A stretch of DNA of 64,000 nucleotides from Noviherbaspirillum saxi (GTDB taxonomy: Bacteria > Pseudomonadota > Gammaproteobacteria > Burkholderiales > Burkholderiaceae_D), in the NCBI RefSeq assembly GCF_003591035.1, contig NZ_QYUO01000002.1, forward strand, positions 1,488,001-1,552,000, written 5' to 3'. Within the stretch, counting starts at the first letter, position 1. Each line of letters begins with the position of its first letter. Under the pieces are notes generated by a model. That model worked only from the letters and a program-made list of their open reading frames with translations. It searched no databases and had not been told where the DNA came from. Below, in pieces: positions 17,950 to 27,092 of this stretch. The translations under genes were made by a program, and so were the position numbers.

Positions 17950-18483
17950 TCATCTGGACGTCTCCGCGGCAATCTGTATCGAACGCTGCTGCGGCCAGTT
18001 CCATGTCTGATGCAGCCGCCAGTCGCGCTGTTCGCTTTCGATCAACACTTGCCAGCGCGCCATGTCCAGCATCGCCAGACTCGCTTCGAATGTTCCGCCC
18101 CCGTCCGGCTGCACCAGCAGGCTGATGTCTTTTTCCGGCTGGGTCGAATGCACCAGCTTGATCGATAGCCGGCCGGATGCGGACTCGCCCAGCCCGAGCA
18201 CGGAGCCCGACAGTTTGCCGGCCGCCGCGTCATAGCGCAGGGAGGCGTGCAAGCCCATGTCGGAGGCAATGCGGTCGCGCCGCAGATCCTGGTTGATGGC
18301 CTTGCCTTCCTTGTAATAGTCATCGACCACCAGCGCATCCTGCCGGGTAAAGGCGATCCAGGTGGTATGGATTCCCGCGATCACGACCAGCGCCGGTCCC
18401 AGCATCAATAGCCACGGCCAGCGATGGGTGTACCAGGGGCGCGCTTTCGCGGCGGATGTTGCGCGTGTCGTATTCATTTGCAT
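17950..18483 (-). CDS. fixH: FixH-like cbb3 oxidase accessory protein
   Basis: FixH/CcoH helps assemble cbb3 oxidase, in cooperation with the CcoI copper transporter. The product (177 residues) has one membrane helix at about 26-48 and a periplasmic domain (DDYYKEGKAINQDLRRD is the recognisable FixH segment). The ATG at 18483 has GAGGAG upstream. It is 15 bases downstream of ccoG on the same strand. The length is normal for the family. Confidence 0.85.
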   Translation of the reverse strand: MQMNTTRATSAAKARPWYTHRWPWLLMLGPALVVIAGIHTTWIAFTRQDALVVDDYYKEGKAINQDLRRDRIASDMGLHASLRYDAAAGKLSGSVLGLGESASGRLSIKLVHSTQPEKDISLLVQPDGGGTFEASLAMLDMARWQVLIESEQRDWRLHQTWNWPQQRSIQIAAETSR

Positions 18484-18498
18484 TTCGATGCTCCTCGT

Positions 18499-19893
18499 TC
18501 AACGCGGTACGATAAATACCGCTTCTTCCTTCACCCGCAGATTTTCGTCGTCGATTGCCACGATCTCGAACGCGATCTTGTTCGCCCCCTTCTCGCCTTT
18601 TCCATGTCCGATGCGCACGCGCACCGGAACGCCGCGTGAATCGGTTGCCGCGAGTTCCACCTGGTCCGGACTCGCCAATGCGATCGAATCGATTCCGCTC
18701 ACCGAAATACGAAAGCGATGCTGCCGTTCGTCGGTATTCATGATCTGCAGCCGGTACACGTTTTCGATCATGCCTTCTTCCACTTCGCGGCCCATTGCGC
18801 CACGGTCGCGAATCACATCCATTTTCAGCGGCGTGCGCATGAATAGCGAGCCGGCGCACAGCGCGACGATCACGAACAGGATTCCACTGTAAATCAGGAT
18901 GCGCGGCCGAAATGCGCGCCGCCGGATTTCAGCCGCGCCCAATCCCTGAACCATCGCATTCTCCGTCGCATACCGGATCAGGCCGCGCGGCGTGCCGATC
19001 TTGTCCATCACCATGTCGCAGGCGTCGATGCAGGCGGCGCAACCGATGCAGTCGGCTTGCAGGCCGTCGCGAATATCGATCCCGGTCGGGCAGACCTGCA
19101 CGCACATCGAGCAGTCGATGCAGGAACCGAACGCAGCGCCTGCAGCCTTCCGGGTGCGTGCTCCGCGCGGTTCGCCGCGTTGCGCGTCGTAGGTGACGGT
19201 CAGCGTATCGCGGTCGAACATCGAGCTTTGAAAGCGTGCATACGGGCACATGTACTTGCACACCTGCTCGCGCATCCAGCCGGCGTTGCCATAGGTGGCA
19301 AATGCGTAGAAAAGAATCCAGAACCATTCCCATGGACCGAACGTGACGGTCGCGACTTCGCGCAGCAGCGTATGCGTCGGCGTGAAGTAACCGACGAAGG
19401 TAAAGCCGGTCCACAACGCAACAGCTCCCCATGCCAGATGCTTGGATGACTTGCGCAACAGCTTGTCGACGCTCCACGACTGCTTGTCGAGGCGCATGCG
19501 CGCGCTGCGGCTGCCTTCGATCTTGCGCTCTATCCACATGAAAATTTCGGTGTACACGGTTTGCGGACAGGCGTAGCCGCACCAGAGCCGCCCCGCGACT
19601 GCGGTGAACAGAAACAACGCATACGCGCAAATGATCAGCAGCAGCGCCAGATAGATGAAATCCTGCGGCCACAGCACGATGCCGAACAGATAGAACTTGC
19701 GCGCGGCCAGATCGAACAGCACTGCCTGGCGATCGTTCCATGACATCCACGGCAAGCCGTAGAACACGATTTGCGTCAGCCATACGCATGCCCAGCGCCA
19801 GTTTGCATACCATCCCTTGACATCGCGCGGATAGATTTCCTGGCGCGCCTGGTACATCGTGACGACAGAAACCTTGACTGCAGGTTCGCTCAT
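18499..19893 (-). CDS. ccoG: Cytochrome c oxidase accessory protein CcoG (FixG)
   Basis: CcoG is a membrane iron-sulfur protein that reduces copper for delivery to cbb3 oxidase. Five or so membrane helices are seen, with CGYACPQTVYTEIF near residue 115 and two 4Fe-4S motifs (CIDCSMCVQVCP and CIGCAACIDACD) near 265 and 290. A C-terminal immunoglobulin-like domain follows. The ATG at 19893 (464 residues) is preferred over a GTG nine bases upstream. It follows ccoP by about 60 bases and is part of the ccoNOQPGH block. Confidence 0.93.
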   Translation of the reverse strand: MSEPAVKVSVVTMYQARQEIYPRDVKGWYANWRWACVWLTQIVFYGLPWMSWNDRQAVLFDLAARKFYLFGIVLWPQDFIYLALLLIICAYALFLFTAVAGRLWCGYACPQTVYTEIFMWIERKIEGSRSARMRLDKQSWSVDKLLRKSSKHLAWGAVALWTGFTFVGYFTPTHTLLREVATVTFGPWEWFWILFYAFATYGNAGWMREQVCKYMCPYARFQSSMFDRDTLTVTYDAQRGEPRGARTRKAAGAAFGSCIDCSMCVQVCPTGIDIRDGLQADCIGCAACIDACDMVMDKIGTPRGLIRYATENAMVQGLGAAEIRRRAFRPRILIYSGILFVIVALCAGSLFMRTPLKMDVIRDRGAMGREVEEGMIENVYRLQIMNTDERQHRFRISVSGIDSIALASPDQVELAATDSRGVPVRVRIGHGKGEKGANKIAFEIVAIDDENLRVKEEAVFIVPR

Positions 19894-19956
19894 TGCTTTC
19901 ACTCTTGTTTGGTTCGGCCGGGAATCATTTCCCGGCCATGCACATCCGGTTTTTGC

Positions 19957-20886
19957 TTACCTCTCGGGGATCAGTGCCTTTTCATTCGACAGGCCCCAGA
20001 CATAGGCCGCCAGCAGATGCACCTTGCCTTCGCCAAGGAATTCGTCGAAGGCCGGCATGGTGTTGTTGCGGCCCTTGCGTATGGTTTCCACCACCGTGTC
20101 CGCGCTGCCGCCGTAGAGCCAGATTTTGTCGCTCAGATTGGGAGCGCCAAGCGCCGGATTACCCTGCCCGCCCGGGCCATGACATGCCACGCAGGATGTG
20201 AACTTTTCCTTTCCGAACGCAACCTTGATCGGGTCGGAGGTCGCGCCGGACAGGTTCAACACGTAATGCGCGACGTTCTCGACATCCTTGTCCGATCCCA
20301 GGGCAGCGCCCATCGGCGGCATCACGCCATTACGACCCTTCATGATGGTGGCCTTGATCACCGCCGGCTCACCGCCATACAGCCAGTCCTTGTCGGTCAG
20401 GTTGGGATAGCCCTTGTTGCCGCGCGCATCCGAGCCATGGCACTGGGCGCAGTAAGTCATGAACAGCCGCTCGCCGATCGCACGCGCGTGCGGATCGGCG
20501 GCGACGGTTTTCAGATCCTGGCTCTGGTACTTGTCGAAGATAGGTCCGTATTCCTGATCAGCCTTTTTCAGCTCGGCCTGATACTCGCCGGTGGACTCCC
20601 AACCGAGTTTTCCCTTGAATGAACCAAGGCCTGGATACAGCACCAGATACGCAATGCTGAATACGATGGTGATATAGAACAGCCACATCCACCAGCGCGG
20701 CATCGGATTGTTCAGTTCGGTCAAGCCGTCATCCCAGCTGTGGCCAGTGGGCTTTGCCTCTTCACCCTCGGGGATGACAATCTTTACCTTGGCCTGCGCC
20801 CACAACAGAACCGCGCAACCGGCAATGCCGAGCAGGGTCAGGATGGCGACGTATGCGCTCCAGAATCCGCTTGTAAAGTCAGACAT
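19957..20886 (-). CDS. ccoP: cbb3-type cytochrome c oxidase subunit III (dihaem)
   Basis: CcoP passes electrons to the catalytic core. From the ATG at 20886 it has 309 residues, an N-terminal membrane helix at about 8-30 and another near 62-84, and two c-type haem sites, CAQCH (about 145) and CVACH (about 235). Methionine axial ligands are seen in MPPMG and MPAF. The start overlaps the ccoQ stop by eight bases, which supports coupling. Confidence 0.95.
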   Translation of the reverse strand: MSDFTSGFWSAYVAILTLLGIAGCAVLLWAQAKVKIVIPEGEEAKPTGHSWDDGLTELNNPMPRWWMWLFYITIVFSIAYLVLYPGLGSFKGKLGWESTGEYQAELKKADQEYGPIFDKYQSQDLKTVAADPHARAIGERLFMTYCAQCHGSDARGNKGYPNLTDKDWLYGGEPAVIKATIMKGRNGVMPPMGAALGSDKDVENVAHYVLNLSGATSDPIKVAFGKEKFTSCVACHGPGGQGNPALGAPNLSDKIWLYGGSADTVVETIRKGRNNTMPAFDEFLGEGKVHLLAAYVWGLSNEKALIPER

Positions 20887-21073
20887 GCTTGTCCTCCGCT
20901 GATCTTTCGCTCGTCTTGCCCCCAGTCTCGTCGGCGAAAGGCAGATTGGCTGCCACGGCGAAATCATCGCCGCGACGTGCGCTGTATGCCCACCAGACGA
21001 TGCCGACGAAGCTCAGAAAGCTCAGCACCGTCACCAGGCTGCGTGCATCAAATAGAAATTGCTCGATTGTCAT
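20879..21073 (-). CDS. ccoQ: cbb3-type cytochrome c oxidase subunit CcoQ
   Basis: The 64-residue protein has one membrane helix (about 12-30, ending WWAYSARR, a typical CcoQ motif) and a short charged tail. CcoQ stabilises the oxidase complex. It sits two bases after ccoO and overlaps ccoP. Confidence 0.9.
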   Translation of the reverse strand: MTIEQFLFDARSLVTVLSFLSFVGIVWWAYSARRGDDFAVAANLPFADETGGKTSERSAEDKHV

Positions 21074-21075
21074 GA

Positions 21076-21693
21076 TTACCTCTTTGCCTTGATCAGAATG
21101 CCCATGCCTTGCAGATAGGCGACCAGCGCATCCTGTTCGGTTTTGCCTTCGACTTCCTTCGCCGCACCCGCGATCTCTTCATCGGTATAGGGATGGCCCA
21201 GCTTGCGCAAGGCCTGCATCTTCGGCACGACAGAATTCGGATCGATCTTTGTAGTCGCCAGCCATGGATAGGCGGGCATGTTCGATTCCGGCACCACGTC
21301 GCGCGGATTGTTCAGGTGAGTGCGATGCCACTCATCGCTGTAACGGCCGCCGACGCGGGCCAGATCCGGACCGGTGCGCTTGGATCCCCACTGGAATGGA
21401 TGGTCGTAAATGAATTCCGACGCCACCGAGTAATGGCCATAGCGTTCAGTCTCGGCGCGGAACGGGCGAATCATTTGCGAGTGGCAGTTGTAGCAGCCCT
21501 CACGCACATAGACGTCGCGGCCAGCCAGGCGCAATGCCGAGTAAGGTTTCAGGCCCGCGATCGGCTCGGTGGTCGATTTCTGAAAAAACAGCGGAACGAT
21601 TTCGACCAGACCGCCGACACTGACAACCAGCACCACCAGCGCGATCAGCAACCACGGGTTTTTCTCGATCCATTCATGTGAAAACTTTTTCAT
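21076..21693 (-). CDS. ccoO: cbb3-type cytochrome c oxidase subunit II (monohaem)
   Basis: CcoO is a membrane-anchored cytochrome c of 205 residues from the ATG at 21693. One membrane helix (about 14-36) is followed by the haem motif CYNCH and the family stretch [18 protein letters not shown]. The start 22 codons upstream is disfavoured because the family begins at [14 protein letters not shown]. Thirteen bases separate it from ccoN. Confidence 0.95.
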   Translation of the reverse strand: MKKFSHEWIEKNPWLLIALVVLVVSVGGLVEIVPLFFQKSTTEPIAGLKPYSALRLAGRDVYVREGCYNCHSQMIRPFRAETERYGHYSVASEFIYDHPFQWGSKRTGPDLARVGGRYSDEWHRTHLNNPRDVVPESNMPAYPWLATTKIDPNSVVPKMQALRKLGHPYTDEEIAGAAKEVEGKTEQDALVAYLQGMGILIKAKR

Positions 21694-21706
21694 TACTGCT
21701 CCTGAT

Positions 21707-23134
21707 TCAGGCATGCGCCGGCGCAAGTGAAGGAATACGTGCGGTAACCGCTTCACCATCGCGCACCGTCATGAAGGTGTTGACCGTCATGAGGATCATG
21801 CCGCCGAGGTAGAGCAGACCGCCGCCGAAGCGGATCACGTAATAGGGATAGGTAGCCTTGACCGATTCGACGAAGGTGTAGGTCAACGTGCCGTCGGCGT
21901 TGACCGCGCGCCACATCAAGCCCTGCATCACGCCGGCAATCCACATCGCGGCGATGTACAGCACGATGCCGATGGTCGCCATCCAGAAATGCATTTCGAT
22001 CAGGGGCGTGCTCCACATCTCGGTCTTGCCAGACAAACGCGGCAACAGGTAATAGATCGAGCCCATGGTGATGAAACCGACCCATCCGAGCGCGCCGGCA
22101 TGTACGTGACCGACGGTCCAGTCGGTGTAGTGCGACAGCGCGTTGACGGTCTTGATCGACATCATCGGACCTTCGAAGGTCGACATGCCGTAGAACGACA
22201 GCGACACGATCAGGAACTTGAGGATGGGATCGGAACGCAGCTTGTCCCATGCACCGGACAGCGTCATCACACCGTTGATCATGCCGCCCCAGGAAGGCGC
22301 CAGCAGGATCAGTGAAAACACCATGCCCAGCGATTGCGTCCAGTCTGGCAACGCGGTGTAGTGCAGATGGTGCGGACCCGCCCACATATACGTGAAAATC
22401 AGCGCCCAGAAGTGGACGATGGACAGGCGGTAGGAATACACCGGCTTGTCGGCCTGCTTGGGAATGAAATAGTACATCATGCCCAGGAAGCCGGCGGTCA
22501 GAAAGAAGCCCACTGCGTTATGGCCATACCACCACTGGATCATCGCATCCTGCACGCCGGCATAGGCGGAATAGGATTTGCCAAGCGAGACCGGAATCGC
22601 CGCACTGTTGACCAGATGCAGCAGCGCGACCGCCAGGATGAAACCACCGAAGAACCAGTTGGCGACATAGATATGCGGCACCTTGCGCTTGACCAGCGTG
22701 CCGAAGAACACGATCGCATAAGACACCCATACCAGCGTGATCAAAATGTCGATCGGCCATTCGAGTTCTGCATACTCCTTGCCCGAGGTCATACCCATCG
22801 GCAGCGTGATTGCCGCTGCCACGATGACCGCTTGCCAACCCCAGAAAGTGAAGGCTGCCAGCGCATCAGAAAACAGTCGGACTTGCGCGGTGCGCTGTAC
22901 AACGTAATAGGAAGTTGCAAACAATGCGCAACCGCCGAAAGCGAAGATCACCGCATTGGTATGCAGCGGGCGCAGGCGGCCGTAGCTCAGCCAGGCGGTG
23001 TCAAAATTGAGAGCAGGCCAGGCGAGCTGTGCGGCGATGAAAACGCCCACCAGCATGCCGACCACTCCCCACACTACAGTCGCAATCGCGAACTGCTTCA
23101 CGACCTTGTAGTTGTAGTTCAGTGATGTATCCAC
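21707..23134 (-). CDS. ccoN: cbb3-type cytochrome c oxidase subunit I
   Basis: CcoN is the catalytic subunit that reduces oxygen and pumps protons, with very high oxygen affinity. The 475-residue product has about twelve helices. Haem and copper ligands are visible: RPLHTN, WWYGHN, the GPHHLHY pair and [11 protein letters not shown]. The start is a GTG at 23134 with GGAG seven bases upstream. An FNR box lies about 70 bases upstream, so expression should rise at low oxygen. First gene of ccoNOQP. Confidence 0.96.
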   Translation of the reverse strand: MDTSLNYNYKVVKQFAIATVVWGVVGMLVGVFIAAQLAWPALNFDTAWLSYGRLRPLHTNAVIFAFGGCALFATSYYVVQRTAQVRLFSDALAAFTFWGWQAVIVAAAITLPMGMTSGKEYAELEWPIDILITLVWVSYAIVFFGTLVKRKVPHIYVANWFFGGFILAVALLHLVNSAAIPVSLGKSYSAYAGVQDAMIQWWYGHNAVGFFLTAGFLGMMYYFIPKQADKPVYSYRLSIVHFWALIFTYMWAGPHHLHYTALPDWTQSLGMVFSLILLAPSWGGMINGVMTLSGAWDKLRSDPILKFLIVSLSFYGMSTFEGPMMSIKTVNALSHYTDWTVGHVHAGALGWVGFITMGSIYYLLPRLSGKTEMWSTPLIEMHFWMATIGIVLYIAAMWIAGVMQGLMWRAVNADGTLTYTFVESVKATYPYYVIRFGGGLLYLGGMILMTVNTFMTVRDGEAVTARIPSLAPAHA

Positions 23135-23196
23135 GTACGATCTCCAGGGTTGCTAACACGATGAAGGGAGAGTACGAGTTCGAACCTTTAAAAACC

Positions 23197-23210
23197 TTGA
23201 CCTGAGTCAA
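23197..23210. promoter_or_regulatory. FNR box upstream of ccoN
   Basis: TTGACCTGAGTCAA fits the FNR consensus TTGAT-N4-ATCAA with one change per half-site. Its centre is about 69 bases upstream of the ccoN GTG, a fitting position for activation. Confidence 0.8.
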
Positions 23211-23275
23211 ATTGGTCCAAGTGGTATCACGTAGGTAGAACAGAGTGGCATGCGTGACGCGAACGCACAACGACA

Positions 23276-23473
23276 TCAAGAACTGCGTTTTGTTTTTTTC
23301 GACGACACGGGCGCTGCGGCGTGCTGTTGCACGCTGTCGTCATCCTGCAGTACGCGCATGGCCGGACCGACAAGATCGTCGAACTGCCCGCTGTCCGACG
23401 CGCGGAAGAACAGCCATATCGTGAAGAACACGACAATGACGCTCATGGGAACGAGAAGATACAGTGCTTCCAT
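23276..23473 (-). CDS. ccoS: cbb3 oxidase assembly protein CcoS
   Basis: The 65-residue protein begins MEALYLLVPMSVIVVFFTIW, a single membrane helix, followed by FFRASDSGQFDDL, the conserved CcoS signature. CcoS is needed to insert haem b and copper into cbb3 oxidase. It lies between ccoI and ccoN on the same strand, with repeat R2 separating it from ccoI. Confidence 0.9.
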   Translation of the reverse strand: MEALYLLVPMSVIVVFFTIWLFFRASDSGQFDDLVGPAMRVLQDDDSVQQHAAAPVSSKKTKRSS

Positions 23474-23549
23474 GTTGATTAGATTGTTTGCAATTTGACT
23501 GTGCGATTCACCCGCGGCTGTCTACGGTCCTATCATCTCCCTACTTTTC

Positions 23550-23664
23550 CCCGTCATCCTCGCGCAAGCGGGGATCCATTGTGAGGTCGCACTTCCATAA
23601 TGCTAGCGAAAGAACGTCCATGCGGAAACGGGTTATGGATCCCCGCTTTCGCGAGGATGACGGG
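23550..23664. repeat. Short inverted-repeat element, family R2, copy 2
   Basis: Near-perfect 30-base arms at 23550-23579 and 23635-23664 (ending GGATGACGGG) flank about 55 bases of unrelated sequence. It matches copy 1 at 8652-8767. The strong stem could slow transcription between ccoI and ccoS. Confidence 0.8.
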
Positions 23665-23720
23665 ATAAGAGGCGGGAAAGAGACGACCGCACGGTCTCGC
23701 ATGCGAGCGCCTATCGGAAC

Positions 23721-26288
23721 TCATGCACCTATCCTTGCACTTACGGAAGCACGGACAGAATGCGGCAGAGCATCTGCATCGCTGGCGCTTGTAACGACCA
23801 CACCTGGCTGCCTTATTCTGCGCAACCGCAATGCATTCACCACAACCACAGCCGAACTGAGCGACATGCCTATTCCCGATAGCCATGGATTCAACCAACC
23901 CACCGCAGCTGCCGGAATGGCAATCGCGTTATACAAACTTGCCCAGGCAAGATTCTGCCGAATCACCGCCATCGTCTGCGAAGCCGCCCGCGTCGCATCG
24001 ACCACCGCGCTCAGCCGGCCTGCCAGCAGTACAGCATCCGCATGCGTCTGCGCCAGCGCCGCGCCGCTGCCCATGGCAAATGACACATCCGCCGCGCGCA
24101 GCACGGCCGCGTCATTGATTCCATCGCCCACCATTGCCACGATCGCACCCTTGCCCTGCAGCTCCTGCACGAAACGCAACTTGTCTTCGGGCAGACATTC
24201 GCCATATGCCGAAGCTATGCCGAGTTCCCGCGCAATCGAAGTGGTGATGCCCTGCCCGTCTCCGCTTAACAGAATCACTTGCTTGCCAAGCCTCTGAACA
24301 TGTCGAATCACTTCCAAGGCATCGTCACGCACCTGGTCTGCGATATCAAATCGCGCCAGCCATCCTTGCTCGCTGCCCAGATAGACCGAAGTCGCATCAT
24401 CGGCCGGTGTATCGTGCAAGGGAATGCCCGTTATTTCTTCTACATATGCAGCCGAGCCTATGCGGTATCGCGCTGCGTCTATCCTTCCTTCAATACCCTT
24501 GCCGGCCATGCTCTTGACTTTGTCGGCAAACATCGTCGATGCATGAGCGGATTCCTGGCACGCAGCCTCAATCAATGCATGGGCCAGCGGATGCGCACTG
24601 CTTGCTTCGAGCGCATTGGCAATCTGCAAACAGACAGTGCGATCCGCAGTGCCGAGGATTGCAACGTCACGCAACGCCGGTTTTCCGCCGGTCAGCGTTC
24701 CAGTCTTGTCAAAAACCATATGCGTAGTCCGGTGCAGCGTCTCAAGCACATGCGGCTGTAGCAGGAGCACGCCTTGCCGCAGCAGGCGATCGGTCGCCGC
24801 CGCAAGCGCGCTTGGCGTCGCCAGCGACAGCGCGCAGGGACAAGACACCACGAGCACCGCAATCGCGATCGGCCAGGCGCGAGCGAGGTCGATCCACTGC
24901 CATGCGCAAAACACGAGCAGCGCAAGCAGCAGCAACGCCGCGACGAACCATGCGGCCACTTTGTCGGCCCACATCGATAGCGCAGGCTTTTGTTGTCCCG
25001 CGCGTTCGATCAACTTGACCAGTCTGGATAATGTGCTGTCAACGGCGGCCCTGGTCACGCGCACCACCACCGGCTGGCTGGCGTTGATGGCGCCGCCTTC
25101 CAGCATATCTCCGGGCTGCCGCGCCTGCGGCTTGCTTTCACCGGTCAATAAGGAAAGATCAATCTCGGTGCGCCCTTCCAGAACGACACTGTCCGCCGGA
25201 ATGGCTTCGCCGGGTTTCACCAGCAGCACATCGCCTTCGAGCAGGCGCGTTGCGGGAACCGTTTCCGGATCGCGGTTGGCCGGATACATCGGCAGGCGCG
25301 TTGCCGCAGCCGGCAAGGCGCTTTGCAATTTATCCAGTGCGGATGATGCATTTTTGCGCGCAAGGAATTCCAGATAACGGCTGCACAGCAAAAGAAAGAT
25401 GAACATCGTGACCGAGTCGAAGTACACATCGCCCGAACCGGACAAGGTTGCGATCACGCTGCCGCCAAACGCTGCGCCGATGCCAAGCGCAACCGGTACA
25501 TCCATGCCCAGTATCCGATGCCTCAGGTCGCGCCATGCGCCGGCGAAAAACGGCTGTGCTGAATACAGCACGGCGGGAATCGTCAACAGCAGGCTGGCCC
25601 AGCGCATCAGCGTTTCCATGTCCGCTTCCAGCGTGCCGTCGGTTGCCAGATAAACCGGGACCGCATACATCATCACCTGCATCATGGACAGACCGGCAAT
25701 GAAAAGCTGACGAAAAAGCGCCTTGCCGGCGCGCTGCAAATGCACGTCATGGATGGCGGCATCGAACGGATAAGCGAGATAACCGACCTCGCGCAGCGCG
25801 AGCAGAATATCGCTGGGTTTGCAGCTGTCGCCATTCCAGCGAACATGCAGTTTTCCGGTCGCGACATTGAGGTTAAAGGTCTCAATTCCGGCGACAGTCG
25901 CAAGCCGGCGTTCGATCAGCCATACGCAGGCGCCGCAGCGTATGCCGTCGACGCAGAACAGCGCGTCCCGGCTAGCGGATTCGGAGGCAGGCGCATCGCA
26001 GCCGGTGGTGTATTTCCGGATGACTTCCGGTGCGTCATACAGTTGCAGTTCCTCCGGGACCAGCACAGTTTTCGCGCCGTTCGCAGAGTATCCATCGCGA
26101 CTCAGGTAATAGTCGGCCAATCCATTGTCGACGATGGTCCTGGCGATCGCTTCGCAGCCGGGACAGCACATGGCCCTCGTGCTGTCGGCGACCCGTACCG
26201 ACCATGTCGATCCTGGCGGAACGGGCAAGCCGCAATGAAAGCATGGCAAGTCCTGTGCAGCGAATGAAGCGGAAAGCGCGTCCATCAT
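23721..26288 (-). CDS. ccoI: Copper-exporting P-type ATPase for cbb3 oxidase assembly
   Basis: CcoI (FixI, CopA2-like) moves copper across the inner membrane for the oxidase active site. The start ATG at 26288 overlaps the stop of the preceding gene (ATGA), preceded by AGGA; the next codon is also ATG. The N-terminus has CFHCGLPVP and CCPGC zinc/copper-type cysteines, then a heavy-metal domain with GIRCGACVWLIERR. The membrane metal motif is CPCALSLATPSA and the phosphorylation site DKTGTLTGGKP. At 855 residues it is normal for FixI-type pumps. Confidence 0.93.
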   Translation of the reverse strand: MMDALSASFAAQDLPCFHCGLPVPPGSTWSVRVADSTRAMCCPGCEAIARTIVDNGLADYYLSRDGYSANGAKTVLVPEELQLYDAPEVIRKYTTGCDAPASESASRDALFCVDGIRCGACVWLIERRLATVAGIETFNLNVATGKLHVRWNGDSCKPSDILLALREVGYLAYPFDAAIHDVHLQRAGKALFRQLFIAGLSMMQVMMYAVPVYLATDGTLEADMETLMRWASLLLTIPAVLYSAQPFFAGAWRDLRHRILGMDVPVALGIGAAFGGSVIATLSGSGDVYFDSVTMFIFLLLCSRYLEFLARKNASSALDKLQSALPAAATRLPMYPANRDPETVPATRLLEGDVLLVKPGEAIPADSVVLEGRTEIDLSLLTGESKPQARQPGDMLEGGAINASQPVVVRVTRAAVDSTLSRLVKLIERAGQQKPALSMWADKVAAWFVAALLLLALLVFCAWQWIDLARAWPIAIAVLVVSCPCALSLATPSALAAATDRLLRQGVLLLQPHVLETLHRTTHMVFDKTGTLTGGKPALRDVAILGTADRTVCLQIANALEASSAHPLAHALIEAACQESAHASTMFADKVKSMAGKGIEGRIDAARYRIGSAAYVEEITGIPLHDTPADDATSVYLGSEQGWLARFDIADQVRDDALEVIRHVQRLGKQVILLSGDGQGITTSIARELGIASAYGECLPEDKLRFVQELQGKGAIVAMVGDGINDAAVLRAADVSFAMGSGAALAQTHADAVLLAGRLSAVVDATRAASQTMAVIRQNLAWASLYNAIAIPAAAVGWLNPWLSGIGMSLSSAVVVVNALRLRRIRQPGVVVTSASDADALPHSVRASVSARIGA

Positions 26289-27082
26289 TGTCCTGTGTTC
26301 ACGCCATGGCCGGCTGAGGGCGTCATGCAAAACACATCGGTCCACGCCGCAGGCACACCATTCGCCGAACGATACATACCCAGCAATCCAAACAGCAGCA
26401 CCACGACGCCGCCGGCAATGCGTACGCGCCTATCCTGCACCAGTCTGCGCAGGCGAGATCCGAATACGCCGATTGTCAGCAGTGCCGGCAGCGTACCGAT
26501 GCCGAAAGCCAGCATCAGTTTCGCGCCGTCCAGCGCCGATCCGGCGAGCATGGCGCCTGCCAGCATGCTGTAGACCATGCCGCATGGAACCCATCCCCAT
26601 AAGGTGCCGAGCGCAAACGCCTTGCCCAGGCTATCCATCGGCAGCAGGCTTTTGGTGAAAGGCTGTATCCGACGCCAGACATGGCGACCCAGCGCTTCGA
26701 CGCGGGTCAGTCCATGCCATGCATCCATCAGGTACAGGCCGAGTGCAACCAGCATCAGGTTCGCAAGCCAATACAGGATGATCTGTAGCGATGACATGAA
26801 CGACAAGGCCTGCACGCCGCCGGCAATCGCGCCGACGATGGCACCGGCAAGTGCATAACTGGCAAGACGGCCGGCATTGTAGGCGACGACGCGTGCGGCA
26901 TCGCGGATGTCGCCGGCACGCGTCATCGCCGTCCGCTGCAATGCGATGACCGGCACCACGCGGCGACGCTCAGGACCGGGAGCAACGGACAATGCGCTGA
27001 CGATGCCGCCGCACATGCCTATGCAATGCACGCTGCCCAGCAGACCGACCAGAAAAAAAGATACAAAGGATAAGTCGCTCAC
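26285..27082 (-). CDS. SafE/TauE-family membrane transporter linked to cbb3 genes
   Basis: The product has about six helices and the family motif GSVHCIGMCGGI near its N-terminus (here residue 14 onwards), with WVPCGMVYSML in the middle. Genes of this type sit beside cco and hemN genes in many proteobacteria and are thought to help copper or redox handling; the substrate is not known. The start is taken as the GTG at 27082 because an earlier start would overlap hemN; this choice is uncertain. Its stop overlaps the ccoI start, so the two are coupled. Confidence 0.8.
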   Translation of the reverse strand: MSDLSFVSFFLVGLLGSVHCIGMCGGIVSALSVAPGPERRRVVPVIALQRTAMTRAGDIRDAARVVAYNAGRLASYALAGAIVGAIAGGVQALSFMSSLQIILYWLANLMLVALGLYLMDAWHGLTRVEALGRHVWRRIQPFTKSLLPMDSLGKAFALGTLWGWVPCGMVYSMLAGAMLAGSALDGAKLMLAFGIGTLPALLTIGVFGSRLRRLVQDRRVRIAGGVVVLLFGLLGMYRSANGVPAAWTDVFCMTPSAGHGVNTGQ

Positions 27083-27092
27083 TGCACGCCGT

